Below, in pieces: positions 15,459 through 23,798 of a stretch of DNA of 64,000 nucleotides; positions within the stretch are counted from its first letter, which is position 1; each line of letters opens with the position of its first letter. The DNA is taken from the IMG/VR virus record IMGVR_UViG_3300038701_002786, positions 17,499-81,498 of that record; one strand, 5' to 3'. The DNA is from a virus. The position numbers were made by a program, and so were the translations under genes. The notes under the pieces were generated by a model. That model did not search any database and was not told the DNA's origin. It was given only the letters and a program-made list of their open reading frames with translations.

Positions 15459-16939
15459 ATCAACCTCCCGACTTGTTGGTCGACCCAAACGTTGCTCGCG
15501 CTCATCAAAAACTTGGCATTATCTGAAGCATCCAGTGTTCGCAACATCTCGTGCGCAATCGCTTCTGCCGAATCAGGAGGCACAGCGTTACCAATTCGTT
15601 TGACCCAATCCTGTTTGTTATTGCCACACAAGTCGACATCGGTGGGTAACGACTGGAGCGCCGCCAATTCCATGGGCGTCAATGGCCGATGCCACGTTCC
15701 GTCCAGCGCCCTGATAACCATCAACGAACGCTTGTGTGGGTTACTGAAATCCATCGCAGGACCGATGAGCACCACACCATCGTCAGCACGTACAAGGTGA
15801 TGAGTGGGCTCGGGCCATCGACGTGCATCTGCAACTGAAACAGCACTATTGTCATGAGATGCAGCTGCGACAATCGTTCCAATATGTTCAGACCAACCAA
15901 CTACACCATAAGCGCCCGCTCTTGGCTTGCATGTAATCCTTGGGTCCGCTGTGTTTTGTCCATGGTAGGAGTTCGCACACGCAATGATCGTGTTCTGCGC
16001 CGAGTCCCAACCACTGACGCCCAATGCCCCTGCCTGTTGTTGATAGGCAATGCGAGGATCTGCAATTTGCATCCCGGTATTTTGAATACTAGCCCAGGCG
16101 ATGATGGCATGTACTTGCTCATCCCATCCCGTAACACCAAATCCCTCTTGTAACGCACAGGTGTATCGGGGATCGAGGGATTCTTCAGTTTCGATCACTG
16201 TCACCCTCTCTGGCAAATCGCGCCAATCACCCCCAGCGGGGATCAAAGCAAGCCTCAGCCAATTCATCGGTGAAAGTTGTGTCAGAACATGCAACCGGTT
16301 GCCACTATCATCCCACGGGCCAGGCACAGGATGATGGCCAATCACATCACCAACGCCCTTCATTGCCCTCCTGGGGGGTTCGTAGAGGTACTCTGGTGTA
16401 CTCGCCATGTGGCGCGCCACACCGAGGAATCTGCGCCGATTCTGAGCCAACCCGCCAAGTTCTCCGCAGTTGTGTGTGGATTGACGCCACGCATACCCAT
16501 AGTTGGCCATTAACAACTTGATCTCTTCGAGCCACTTACGACCACGAGACAAGATCTTCGGCACGTTTTCCATAATGATCAGTCTTGGTGGGTTGTCAGG
16601 CCACGCCTCAAGAGCCAGCCATATCCCCCGTTCGGCCCATGCGCACATTTCGACATACTTGTCTGTTTTGGCCAAGGCTTCGGGCAGACAACCTGAGAAG
16701 CCCTTACATGGAGGACTTGTAAAGACAACATCAGGCGCTTGCTCTCCGAAAATTCGGACGAGGTCTTGGGGCTGCGCTGTACCCAAGTCCAACACATGAG
16801 CCTCATGGCCCGTAATGCGCTTGTAATCAGCAACAGCTGATGGATCAAAATCGATCCCTACAGTGTCGAACCCGGCCCGAGCAAAACCCAACGAACCGCC
16901 ACCCAGGCCACAAAACAAACTCAAGCAGCGCCGTTGCAT
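15455..16939 (-). CDS. DNA (cytosine-5) methyltransferase with repeat-type target region
   Basis: This protein transfers methyl groups to C5 of cytosine in DNA. Of its 494 residues, motif I is FCGLGGG (9-15), motif IV is TSPPCKGFSG with catalytic Cys78, motif VI is MENVP (Glu124), motif VIII is QNRRRFLGV and motif X is GNAVPP. Between VIII and IX, roughly residues 260-370, three repeats of about 40-45 residues share G-W, a TII/AIIA strand and ADPRI. This region occupies the target recognition domain. No nuclease partner is adjacent, so self-protection is more likely than restriction. CAGGAGTTCAC precedes the ATG. Confidence 0.93.
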   Translation of the reverse strand: MQRRCLSLFCGLGGGSLGFARAGFDTVGIDFDPSAVADYKRITGHEAHVLDLGTAQPQDLVRIFGEQAPDVVFTSPPCKGFSGCLPEALAKTDKYVEMCAWAERGIWLALEAWPDNPPRLIIMENVPKILSRGRKWLEEIKLLMANYGYAWRQSTHNCGELGGLAQNRRRFLGVARHMASTPEYLYEPPRRAMKGVGDVIGHHPVPGPWDDSGNRLHVLTQLSPMNWLRLALIPAGGDWRDLPERVTVIETEESLDPRYTCALQEGFGVTGWDEQVHAIIAWASIQNTGMQIADPRIAYQQQAGALGVSGWDSAQNTIIACANSYHGQNTADPRITCKPRAGAYGVVGWSEHIGTIVAAASHDNSAVSVADARRWPEPTHHLVRADDGVVLIGPAMDFSNPHKRSLMVIRALDGTWHRPLTPMELAALQSLPTDVDLCGNNKQDWVKRIGNAVPPDSAEAIAHEMLRTLDASDNAKFLMSASNVWVDQQVGRLM

Positions 16940-17916
16940 GTGAACTCCTGAAGCAAACCTTTGACTGTTTCGTAGCGAATTTCTGCATCATGCAATTTGC
17001 TTTCGAGGCGTTCTTTTTCTATGAGCAAGGAAGCGTATTGATGCAAACGATCGCATACCGACATGGTTACAATGTCCAGAGACTTCTCGTCCAAATGACC
17101 AACTTTGGCGATTTTTTCGAGATACACCGCCCAACCACCAACAGCCTCCACTGCGGCTTTGACATTCGTTGTGCCGGTCAAATTCAACAAAACGCTCAAG
17201 GCTTCACTTGCCTCTCGAATCAACTTTTTCTTTTTCAACTTCGGTACGCCGAATGACTCAGATAAACGCTGCCATTGCTTACGATATGTATCATTGGATG
17301 CTTTGAGTGCCTTGACCTCATCAACCAATTGTTTGTCAGATTCAGCACATTGAAGGATGTGAGCGAGTTGCTTCCGTAGAACTCCATTTGGACGCAGCAC
17401 GTCCAAAGCCAATCTTGGCGGCACAAGAGTAACAAACGTTTGGCCCATCTTTATTACGCTCAATTTGAGTCGCACAATGTTCATGGCAGCATGAGGATGA
17501 AGGCCCAAAGCGATTTTGATTTCGCAAAGGTCAGCCTCCTGTTGACGTGCACTTTTCTCAACCTCCCGAACCTGTTCTTTGTACTCGTCACGTTTACCGA
17601 TGACTTCTTTGGCTTTTCTCACCAACCCCTCCCTCAGTGCAACTGTCCCAAGAGCACTAGCCACATCAGAGAGACACTCCTCTGACTTGCAAAGCTCAAC
17701 AGCCAGGTCTCCAAGGCGCTCGTGAATACGGGGCACATCAGGTTCACGCGTCCAATCGTTTGTCACTGGAAACCACTGTTTACCTTCAATTTCCTTGGCA
17801 TAAAAAATCAATTCGTCGCCATCATTATGATACGCAACCACCTCGTACAAGGCGGTATCCTTAGAGCTTTCTGGTCGGCGGAGAACATCTCCAATTCTTG
17901 GTGTTCGTTCAAGCAT
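16921..17916 (-). CDS. GD-box protein with long coiled coil
   Basis: This 331-residue protein has an N-terminal RIGDVLRRPESSKDTALYEV opening like the genes at 13653 and 17926. A heptad-rich coiled coil follows over about residues 75-140 (KRDEYKEQVREVEKSARQQ) and again near the C-terminus (LIEKERLESKLHDAEIRYE). It overlaps the methyltransferase start by 19 bases. A structural or scaffolding part is possible. No family was recognised. Confidence 0.64.
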   Translation of the reverse strand: MLERTPRIGDVLRRPESSKDTALYEVVAYHNDGDELIFYAKEIEGKQWFPVTNDWTREPDVPRIHERLGDLAVELCKSEECLSDVASALGTVALREGLVRKAKEVIGKRDEYKEQVREVEKSARQQEADLCEIKIALGLHPHAAMNIVRLKLSVIKMGQTFVTLVPPRLALDVLRPNGVLRKQLAHILQCAESDKQLVDEVKALKASNDTYRKQWQRLSESFGVPKLKKKKLIREASEALSVLLNLTGTTNVKAAVEAVGGWAVYLEKIAKVGHLDEKSLDIVTMSVCDRLHQYASLLIEKERLESKLHDAEIRYETVKGLLQEFTCNGAA

Positions 17917-17925
17917 AGTCTGGTC

Positions 17926-18273
17926 CTATTGATTTTGAGATTTGATGGCTTTGATTGCATAATTGACGATAGAAAACGGACTTTGAAAGCGACTATAGGG
18001 CACAACTTTTTTCAAACGCTTGTATGCCATTCTAATGAAAAAAGAACCTTTAGACCCATTAGCCTTCAGCGCTTGATTCGCCAATGTCTCTGCGTTGTGT
18101 ACCAATCGTTCTTGCACCCAGTTTTCGCCAACTATACGAACTCTGAATGTGTCTTGAGAAATCAGAACATACTCGATTTCATCCTTTTGATTTTTGCTTC
18201 GATGAACGATCTCGAAGCGCTCAAGATTATCACCAACGAAAACATCGCCAGGTAAAAAAATTTGAGGTTTCAA
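17926..18273 (-). CDS. GD-box hypothetical protein
   Basis: This 115-residue protein has an N-terminal LPGDVFVGDNLERFEIVHRS followed by a basic C-terminal half (AYKRLKKVVPYSR). It shares the GD-box opening with its downstream neighbour, nine bases away, and probably forms an operon with it. The net positive charge hints at nucleic-acid contact. The function is unknown. Confidence 0.6.
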   Translation of the reverse strand: MKPQIFLPGDVFVGDNLERFEIVHRSKNQKDEIEYVLISQDTFRVRIVGENWVQERLVHNAETLANQALKANGSKGSFFIRMAYKRLKKVVPYSRFQSPFSIVNYAIKAIKSQNQ

Positions 18274-18302
18274 TGTATTAGCCTTGTTGTAAGTTTTATG
18301 GT

Positions 18303-18506
18303 CTAGCCTTCAAACTTCTGGCCGCCAAAAAACTTGGCAGCCAGAGCCATATCACTATCACTGGGGTGGATTGGCTCAAGCTCAACAAAGCCAGAGATCT
18401 TGCGAGCCTCTTCTGGTGTCAACGCGCCAGAACCTTCACATGTGTCGCAGTCACTTTGCGCCACAAAGCCCTGCCCATTGCAATGTTTGCATACGACAAA
18501 ATCCAT
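18303..18506 (-). CDS. DnaJ-type zinc-finger small protein
   Basis: This 67-residue protein starts MDFVVCKHCNGQGFVAQ with a second motif CDTCEGSG: two CxxCxGxG units that bind one zinc, as in the DnaJ Cys-rich domain. AGGAGACACCC precedes the ATG at 18506. A 41-base inverted repeat with a TATA-rich loop lies about 60 bases upstream. The phage role is unknown. Confidence 0.7.
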   Translation of the reverse strand: MDFVVCKHCNGQGFVAQSDCDTCEGSGALTPEEARKISGFVELEPIHPSDSDMALAAKFFGGQKFEG

Positions 18507-18563
18507 GGGTGTCTCCTGTGGTATTGGACCCAATTTTGTACAAGATCAACATCTTGTGTGTGT

Positions 18564-18604
18564 TTGATGACAATGAGTCTATATATAAAACTCATTGTCA
18601 TCAA
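18564..18604. promoter_or_regulatory. Extended ATGAGTCT-type palindrome, copy 2
   Basis: TTGATGACAATGAGT and its exact inverse ACTCATTGTCATCAA, 15 bases each, flank an 11-base A/T-rich loop CTATATATAAA. The inner 23 bases (18573-18595) match the ATGAGTCT family, with one arm base changed and a TATA spacer. It lies upstream of the minus-strand gene at 18506. A promoter with an overlapping operator is the likely reading. Confidence 0.72.
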
Positions 18605-18653
18605 GTCCAATATTTTGACTTTTCAACCCTGAAGCCATTCAAACAATAAAATA

Positions 18654-18694
18654 ACGAGCAACGCCGCGAACAAATAGAACGCGGCGTTGCTCGT
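18654..18694 (-). terminator. Intrinsic terminator after ribonucleotide reductase
   Basis: A perfect 15-base stem (ACGAGCAACGCCGCG and inverse) with an 11-base loop lies 50 bases beyond the reductase stop. On the minus strand it is followed by ATTTTATTGTTT. GC-rich stem plus U-rich tail is the rho-independent layout. It separates the reductase unit from the next minus-strand unit. Confidence 0.82.
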
Positions 18695-18744
18695 CGTGGG
18701 CACCTTATCACCAAGGTGCAAACTTCCTGCTATTTGATACGCCA

Positions 18745-21348
18745 TCAACCACATCCAGTACTTGCCCCACAATCATGGCACAAATAACAGGAACCGCTGG
18801 GATAGGCCTGGCCACCACAGTTGGAGCACGACTGCATCGGCATCCCCACCTTTGCGGCAATAGTTCCCAAATTCGACACCTCCCGATGGGTGATGATACC
18901 ATCGGCTTTGTCGCCATCTCCCTTGGCGGTCAAAAAGGTGTTTTCAAGCCACTGAGCTACGAAATCAACAATTGAGGTGCAACTCTTGATCTCGCTATCC
19001 ACAATAAACCCTGAAGGCTCAAAGCGCTGAAACCGAGACTTTTCAACGATTGTTTGCAGTGGAACGCCATACTGCAACGCCAGCGAAACCATCTGGGACC
19101 ATTGATCCGCAAAACCTGATATCATGCTGCCTTGCTTCGAGAGCGTGATAAAGATCTCACCAGGAGTACCATCTTCATACAAACCAACATGGATGTAGCC
19201 CTCATGACCTTGAATATCAAACTTTTTCCGTATCGATCTTGTTTGGTTAGGTAACTTGCGTCTTGTTGGCACTTGCTCCCAAACAAGAGATATCACAGCC
19301 CCAGCGGCTCCTTTGATGTTGTCGAGTTCCTTTTTGACAACAGATTCGCCACCTTGATCTTCAAACTCCTCTAAGAGTTCCAGAGGCTGAGAGCCTTTGG
19401 ACCCATTCCGATACAGCGCAAGGCACTTGATGCCACTTTCCCAGGCATATAAAATGGCTTCTTTGATGTCTGCACGAGTAGCTGTTGTGGGCATGTTGAT
19501 GGTTTTGCTGATTGCGCCTGAAACGAACGGTTGAAGTGCTGCCATCATATCAATATGGGCACGCCAACTTAAACAACGCTCTGACCCGAATGATGTATCA
19601 AACACACTCAGATGCTCTTCAGATAAATACGGAGCCCCAACAACATGACCATGTTGCAACACGTAGCCAGCAATTGCCTCACGTTCGTCTTCGGGATACC
19701 CCAAGGCTTCCAGCCCCTTTTCAAAGACATGACACACGATCTTCTCATGGCCACCACCAACGAGTGTTTTCATTGTCACCAAACCGAGAGCAGGTTCGGC
19801 ACCTGTTGTATCACAATCCATCATGAAACTAATCGTGCCAGTCGGCGCGATAACCGTCATCTGCGCATTGCGAAGCATTGGATCTTGTTGATAGTCACCC
19901 AAAACTGCCACCCATGTCTTATGCAACAAATCTTGAGAATTCAACGCCTCAGACACCTCAAAGTGCTGTGACAGGATTCTTTCAACGTGTCCGCTGTTGT
20001 TTTGATAAGCGCCAAAAGAGCCAAGTTCTTTAGCCAAGTCATACGATGTGCTATATGCAAAACAGTGTATGTACGACATGAGTTTTTGGCCAAGACATCT
20101 TCCCTGTTCGCTGTCATATGGAACGCCCATCGACATCAACAGCGCTCCTAGGTTTGTCATACCCAGCCCAATTGTCCGATAACGTTTAGTTGTTTTGCCG
20201 ATTTGTTCCGTTGGATAATCAGCCATATCAACCAAAATATCTTGCATCACAAAAATATCGCGCACCTGACTATACAATTGCATACCATTTTCATACGTAC
20301 CATTGTCCAACAAATTACGCCAAAATATGGCATTCAAACTGGCCAGATTACATGCAGTATTGTTCAAAAAGAGGTATTCACTGCAGGGGTTCGAGGCATC
20401 AATGTTACCGTCGGAAGCGCAGGTGTGCCATCGATTGATCGTGTCAGTAAATTGGACTCCAGGGTCACCACAAACCCAACACGCATCGGCGACCTCATCA
20501 AGCAAATATTGTGACTCCATCTGTTTATCCGTATATCGGATTGAGTGGTTGGCATTCTGAAAGTTGATCGAGTCGTATGCAGAATGCTCTTCAACAAATG
20601 AGTTCGAATACCCCTGACGCATCAACGCTTGGGCTTTCTTTTCCTCGATAGCTTTGCATTCGATAAATTCTTTGGCATCAGGATGCGAGGCGTCCAGGCA
20701 AACCATTTTGGCGGCTCGACGTTTTTTGCCGCCACTTTTGATGGCGCCAGCGCTTGCATCAAATGCTCGCATGAACGAAACCACACCACTGGCACACCCA
20801 CCACCTGAGATGGGCGCTCCCTTGTGCCTGATATTGGACAGGTTGACCCCTGCACCACTGCCTTGCTTAAAGATAAACATCTCATCTCGTTGCAATTGAC
20901 AGATCGACTCCAGCGAATCTTCGACTTCATTGATAAAGCAAGCCGATGCTTGCTGAACCTTTTCCGGCGTCCCAATGTTAAACCAAACAGGTGAGTTAAA
21001 CGCCCATTTTTGCTCCAACAGCGAACGAATCGTGCGCTCTCGAAACGACACACCATTCCTTTCCTCAAAGAACGATTGATACCCATTGGCACTGCCGTAT
21101 TCCATGATCGCGTCGATGACCCGTTCAAAAACCTGGACGATGCTGTGTTCGCGCTCTTCTGTCTCCAACTGACCCCAAAAATATCGGGAGGCACAAATAT
21201 TGACAGCACGCTGGGACCAAGATGCGGGAAACAGCACGTCATCTTGTTCAAACGTGATTTGGCCAGTGGTATGATCTTTGATTTCCGCTCGGCGCAGTGC
21301 CATTGGCACACCATAGGCGGTTTCCACTTGAATTGTGTCGATGCCCAT
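18745..21348 (-). CDS. nrdJ: Adenosylcobalamin-dependent (class II) ribonucleotide reductase
   Basis: This 867-residue enzyme reduces ribonucleotides to deoxyribonucleotides using coenzyme B12, supplying DNA precursors. Visible features are the redox Cys in SACFINEVEDS (Cys137), the catalytic NPCSE loop (Asn320, Cys322, Glu324), the partner Cys333 in NNTACNLASLN, an APTGTISF phosphate loop, and a C-terminal Cys-rich tail ending STGCG that would re-reduce the active site. The N-terminal ATP cone seems reduced. A GTGTAAAC-type operator precedes the gene and a terminator follows. The enzyme needs no separate radical subunit and no oxygen, which suits a phage of a B12-using host. Confidence 0.95.
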   Translation of the reverse strand: MGIDTIQVETAYGVPMALRRAEIKDHTTGQITFEQDDVLFPASWSQRAVNICASRYFWGQLETEEREHSIVQVFERVIDAIMEYGSANGYQSFFEERNGVSFRERTIRSLLEQKWAFNSPVWFNIGTPEKVQQASACFINEVEDSLESICQLQRDEMFIFKQGSGAGVNLSNIRHKGAPISGGGCASGVVSFMRAFDASAGAIKSGGKKRRAAKMVCLDASHPDAKEFIECKAIEEKKAQALMRQGYSNSFVEEHSAYDSINFQNANHSIRYTDKQMESQYLLDEVADACWVCGDPGVQFTDTINRWHTCASDGNIDASNPCSEYLFLNNTACNLASLNAIFWRNLLDNGTYENGMQLYSQVRDIFVMQDILVDMADYPTEQIGKTTKRYRTIGLGMTNLGALLMSMGVPYDSEQGRCLGQKLMSYIHCFAYSTSYDLAKELGSFGAYQNNSGHVERILSQHFEVSEALNSQDLLHKTWVAVLGDYQQDPMLRNAQMTVIAPTGTISFMMDCDTTGAEPALGLVTMKTLVGGGHEKIVCHVFEKGLEALGYPEDEREAIAGYVLQHGHVVGAPYLSEEHLSVFDTSFGSERCLSWRAHIDMMAALQPFVSGAISKTINMPTTATRADIKEAILYAWESGIKCLALYRNGSKGSQPLELLEEFEDQGGESVVKKELDNIKGAAGAVISLVWEQVPTRRKLPNQTRSIRKKFDIQGHEGYIHVGLYEDGTPGEIFITLSKQGSMISGFADQWSQMVSLALQYGVPLQTIVEKSRFQRFEPSGFIVDSEIKSCTSIVDFVAQWLENTFLTAKGDGDKADGIITHREVSNLGTIAAKVGMPMQSCSNCGGQAYPSGSCYLCHDCGASTGCG

Positions 21349-21366
21349 ATCGACTCCTATTTTTTA

Positions 21367-21387
21367 AGGTGTAAACAGTTTACAGGA
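21367..21387. promoter_or_regulatory. Operator-like palindrome, GTGTAAAC-type copy 3
   Basis: AGGTGTAAAC, central A, GTTTACAGGA: the inner 15 bases (TGTAAAC-A-GTTTACA) are perfect and the outer three on one side have diverged. It ends 19 bases upstream of the reductase ATG. It pairs with the ATGAGTCT-type site 59 bases further upstream. Confidence 0.72.
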
Positions 21388-21445
21388 CAAAACACTCAGT
21401 GCCAGATCTGACTCAACGATGTTTTGCTCTAAGTATTGAAACCAT

Positions 21446-21468
21446 ATGATTCCACATTTGAGACTCAT
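21446..21468. promoter_or_regulatory. ATGAGTCT-type palindrome, copy 3 (diverged)
   Basis: ATGATTCC, spacer ACATTTG, AGACTCAT: the right arm and spacer match the family and the left arm has two changes. It overlaps the TGA of the gene at 21465 and lies about 100 bases upstream of the reductase start. This is the weakest of the six copies. Confidence 0.6.
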
Positions 21469-22373
21469 TTGAAAGGGAATTCGTGCCGACGCAAATGTAT
21501 GGGTATACAGCCAGAACCATTTCCTTGTTGCCCTATCGTCTTTGCATAAACGCTGCCCATTTGCTTTGTAAAACATGCAACACCGTGTTGCTCACAGTCA
21601 GTGACTATCTGTTCCATCCACTCAACTTCCATCGGACGCGCACCCTTTTGAGATTCACCACCGACAATAACCCAGTCAAGTGCAGGCAACCCGTTGGTAT
21701 AGGGATTAAGTGCTGAGTAAGGAGTCCCGTTGGAGGTAGCAACACCAAGCAAATCCACAGGCCCAATCAAAGGTTCACATGAAACAAACCGTGTGTGTGC
21801 AGGACAGTGTAACAATGCCTCAATCCGATGGGTGGCCTTTTGGTCCTCCACGCTTGTACCCAACCAGATATTTTGCCCAAATGAATCAACCAAAGAAGGA
21901 TGGAGTTTAGGTGCTTTGAAACCGGAGATGCCACGAGCAAACGCCCAACACAATTCAACCATCGAAAGATCACTTTGAGCACACAGGTCGTCGAGCCAGC
22001 AATAGAACTGCAATGCACGAAATGGTCGCTTCGTCAGCACCTGAAAGGTATGTCGAGGTGCCGCGCACATGATTCCATAAACAGCTGCAATCTGCTCAAA
22101 CTCAAAAACTTCAAAAAACAAATCACTCATTGAGTTTACGAAAATCTTTTGCGGCGCCTTGCGGGTGAGCGGTTCATGTAATTTCGATTCAACAAACAAA
22201 CCATTTCCTGTCCATTTCCCATTTTCAGTCATGCCCTGGAATGGACCTGATTCATGGTTAAATCGACTCGCTGTTTTCTCGGCGTAACAGTTGACACATC
22301 CCTGAGAAACGCGCCGACAACCCCTCATTGGGTTCCATGTCGAATCGGTCCATTCAATTTTTGTTTTTTGCAT
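21465..22373 (-). CDS. DUF5131 (phage Gp37/Gp68) family protein
   Basis: This 302-residue protein starts MQKTKIEWTDSTWNPMRGC, then VSQGCVNCYAE, QVLTKRP, WLGTSVEDQ, CEPLIGP, WVIVGGESQKGARPM and CFTKQMG. These are the signature segments of the Gp37/Gp68 family found in phages and mobile elements. The C-x6-C-x2-C arrangement recalls an iron-sulfur site, but the biochemical role is not established. AAGGAG lies before the ATG at 22373. It begins the leftward arm of the genome. Confidence 0.88.
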   Translation of the reverse strand: MQKTKIEWTDSTWNPMRGCRRVSQGCVNCYAEKTASRFNHESGPFQGMTENGKWTGNGLFVESKLHEPLTRKAPQKIFVNSMSDLFFEVFEFEQIAAVYGIMCAAPRHTFQVLTKRPFRALQFYCWLDDLCAQSDLSMVELCWAFARGISGFKAPKLHPSLVDSFGQNIWLGTSVEDQKATHRIEALLHCPAHTRFVSCEPLIGPVDLLGVATSNGTPYSALNPYTNGLPALDWVIVGGESQKGARPMEVEWMEQIVTDCEQHGVACFTKQMGSVYAKTIGQQGNGSGCIPIHLRRHEFPFK

Positions 22374-22716
22374 AGAAATCTCCTTCTTTTGGTTGTTATC
22401 GGGCAACCCCAAAAAATGTTGCGCGTAAAACATCAGCATGCGTTAGGCAATCTTTTGTTTGCCAATGCGCTGGTTTGTAAGTTTTTTGGTTTTTCTGTCT
22501 GGCTTGGATGTATTTGAACAAAGTCTTAAACTTTGTTCAAGGGTATTTTCACCAATCTTCTTGATCAAGGCTATCTATTAGATTTATGATCGGAAAATGA
22601 TCTAAGATGTAAATATGTTCAGTATATATAAGCATGCAAGCAATGAAAACGAAATGAACTTTGAACAATTCATATGATTCGTGCCATGCTATGCACACTC
22701 AACGGAGATATTATCC
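22374..22716. promoter_or_regulatory. Divergent control region between leftward and rightward genes
   Basis: This 343-base A/T-rich interval separates the leftward DUF5131 gene from the rightward HTH-parA-parB operon. It contains a perfect inverted repeat at 22514-22540 and a further TTGAACAA half-site at 22661. A candidate rightward promoter has TTGATC at 22561, an 18-base spacer and TATGAT at 22585. CGGAGATATT precedes the first rightward ATG. It is the natural place for the lysogeny/partition switch and possibly for parS. Confidence 0.6.
22514..22540. repeat. Perfect inverted repeat, possible operator or parS
   Basis: TTGAACAAAGT and its inverse ACTTTGTTCAA flank CTTAA. The TTGAACAA half reappears at 22661-22668 in front of the HTH gene. 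An 11-base perfect palindrome next to hth-parA-parB could be the regulator's operator or the ParB centromere site. Sequence alone cannot decide. Confidence 0.62.
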
Positions 22717-23004
22717 ATGGATTGGAACGCTCAAATTGAACCATTGACCCACGTGGAACGTCAAACAATCATTGATGCCATTCTTGCTTTTTGTCGCGCA
22801 CACAATTTGACTGATGCAGCAATAGCTCAAGCTGTTGACCTGTCAAAAGCGTCGATCTCAACGGCGAGAAACAGCAAGAAGCCCTCGCAAACGACGATCA
22901 TTAAACTGTGTCAATTGTTCGAAATACGGTTTGCCTCCACTGTGGCGTGGTATCGCTGGTACGAAGCATACAAGGACGTTATTGGAACCGAGCCTGAATT
23001 ATGA
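22717..23004 (+). CDS. XRE/Cro-like HTH regulator
   Basis: This 95-residue protein has LTDAAIAQAVDLSKASISTARN, a typical helix-turn-helix, followed by KKPSQTTIIKLCQLF as in lambda-repressor-type domains. Its stop overlaps the parA start (ATGA). The start at 22717 has GGAGA at good spacing, and an upstream in-frame ATG lacks one. It probably controls the parAB operon or the lysogenic state through the repeats in front of it. Confidence 0.82.
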   Translation: MDWNAQIEPLTHVERQTIIDAILAFCRAHNLTDAAIAQAVDLSKASISTARNSKKPSQTTIIKLCQLFEIRFASTVAWYRWYEAYKDVIGTEPEL

Positions 23005-23798
23005 CCAAAGAAGCTATTGTAATCACCATTGCCACTCAAAAGGGCGGGGTTGGCAAAACTACCGCAGCTGTCAATATTGCACACGGTTTTGTGCTCCAAG
23101 GCAAGTCAGTGTTGTTGGTTGACCTCGACAGTCAGGGCAACGCTACATTCTATTACGGAGTCGATGACCACAGGCATGGGAAAGACCTCCATGAGGCAAT
23201 TATTTGGGAGGAATTGGGTTTTGAAGATGAACCGCCACCAACATCACCAAGGATCGTCCAAACTGATTTTGGCGTCGACATCATGCCTGGTGGTGCATTT
23301 CTTGCCAAAACAGAAGCCCACCTGCATTCAATGCAATTTAACGCCCAGCAACTCGATCTGATTATCGAAAGAGAGTCGTTGCGCGAAAAATATGATTACA
23401 TCATCTTCGATACAGCTCCATCACTCGGGCCAATGACTTTCAATGCCTTTGTAGCCTCTGACCGCGTGATCATCGCGATCAATTGCGATGCCGCCAGTAT
23501 CCTCGGGATGAAGCAAACCATGCGAACGATGAAGAGGGCCAAAGATGCAATGAATCAAAGCCTGAGTCTCTGGGGGATTTTACCCTCCGAATATGACGTG
23601 AGGAACAATCTGGATGTGCAAATCCTGGAGCAAGTACAAGCCTCATACCCCAACCACGTGTTGCCCCTGATCAGAAAAAACATTAAGGTGAGAGAATCTG
23701 TATCGTTCCAAATGCCTGTTGTGGCCTATGACAAGAATTGTTCTGGCGCGCAGGACTATACAGCCCTTACCAAACATCTGCACGACATGGAGCAATAA
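23001..23798 (+). CDS. parA: ParA-family partition ATPase
   Basis: This 265-residue protein has ATQKGGVGKTTAAVN, the deviant Walker A box with the signature Lys of ParA, then VLLVDLDSQGNAT and IIFDTAPSLGPMT. It follows an HTH gene and precedes a ParB-domain gene with no gap. ParA moves plasmid copies along the nucleoid, so its presence argues that this phage is maintained as a plasmid. Confidence 0.94.
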   Translation: MTKEAIVITIATQKGGVGKTTAAVNIAHGFVLQGKSVLLVDLDSQGNATFYYGVDDHRHGKDLHEAIIWEELGFEDEPPPTSPRIVQTDFGVDIMPGGAFLAKTEAHLHSMQFNAQQLDLIIERESLREKYDYIIFDTAPSLGPMTFNAFVASDRVIIAINCDAASILGMKQTMRTMKRAKDAMNQSLSLWGILPSEYDVRNNLDVQILEQVQASYPNHVLPLIRKNIKVRESVSFQMPVVAYDKNCSGAQDYTALTKHLHDMEQ

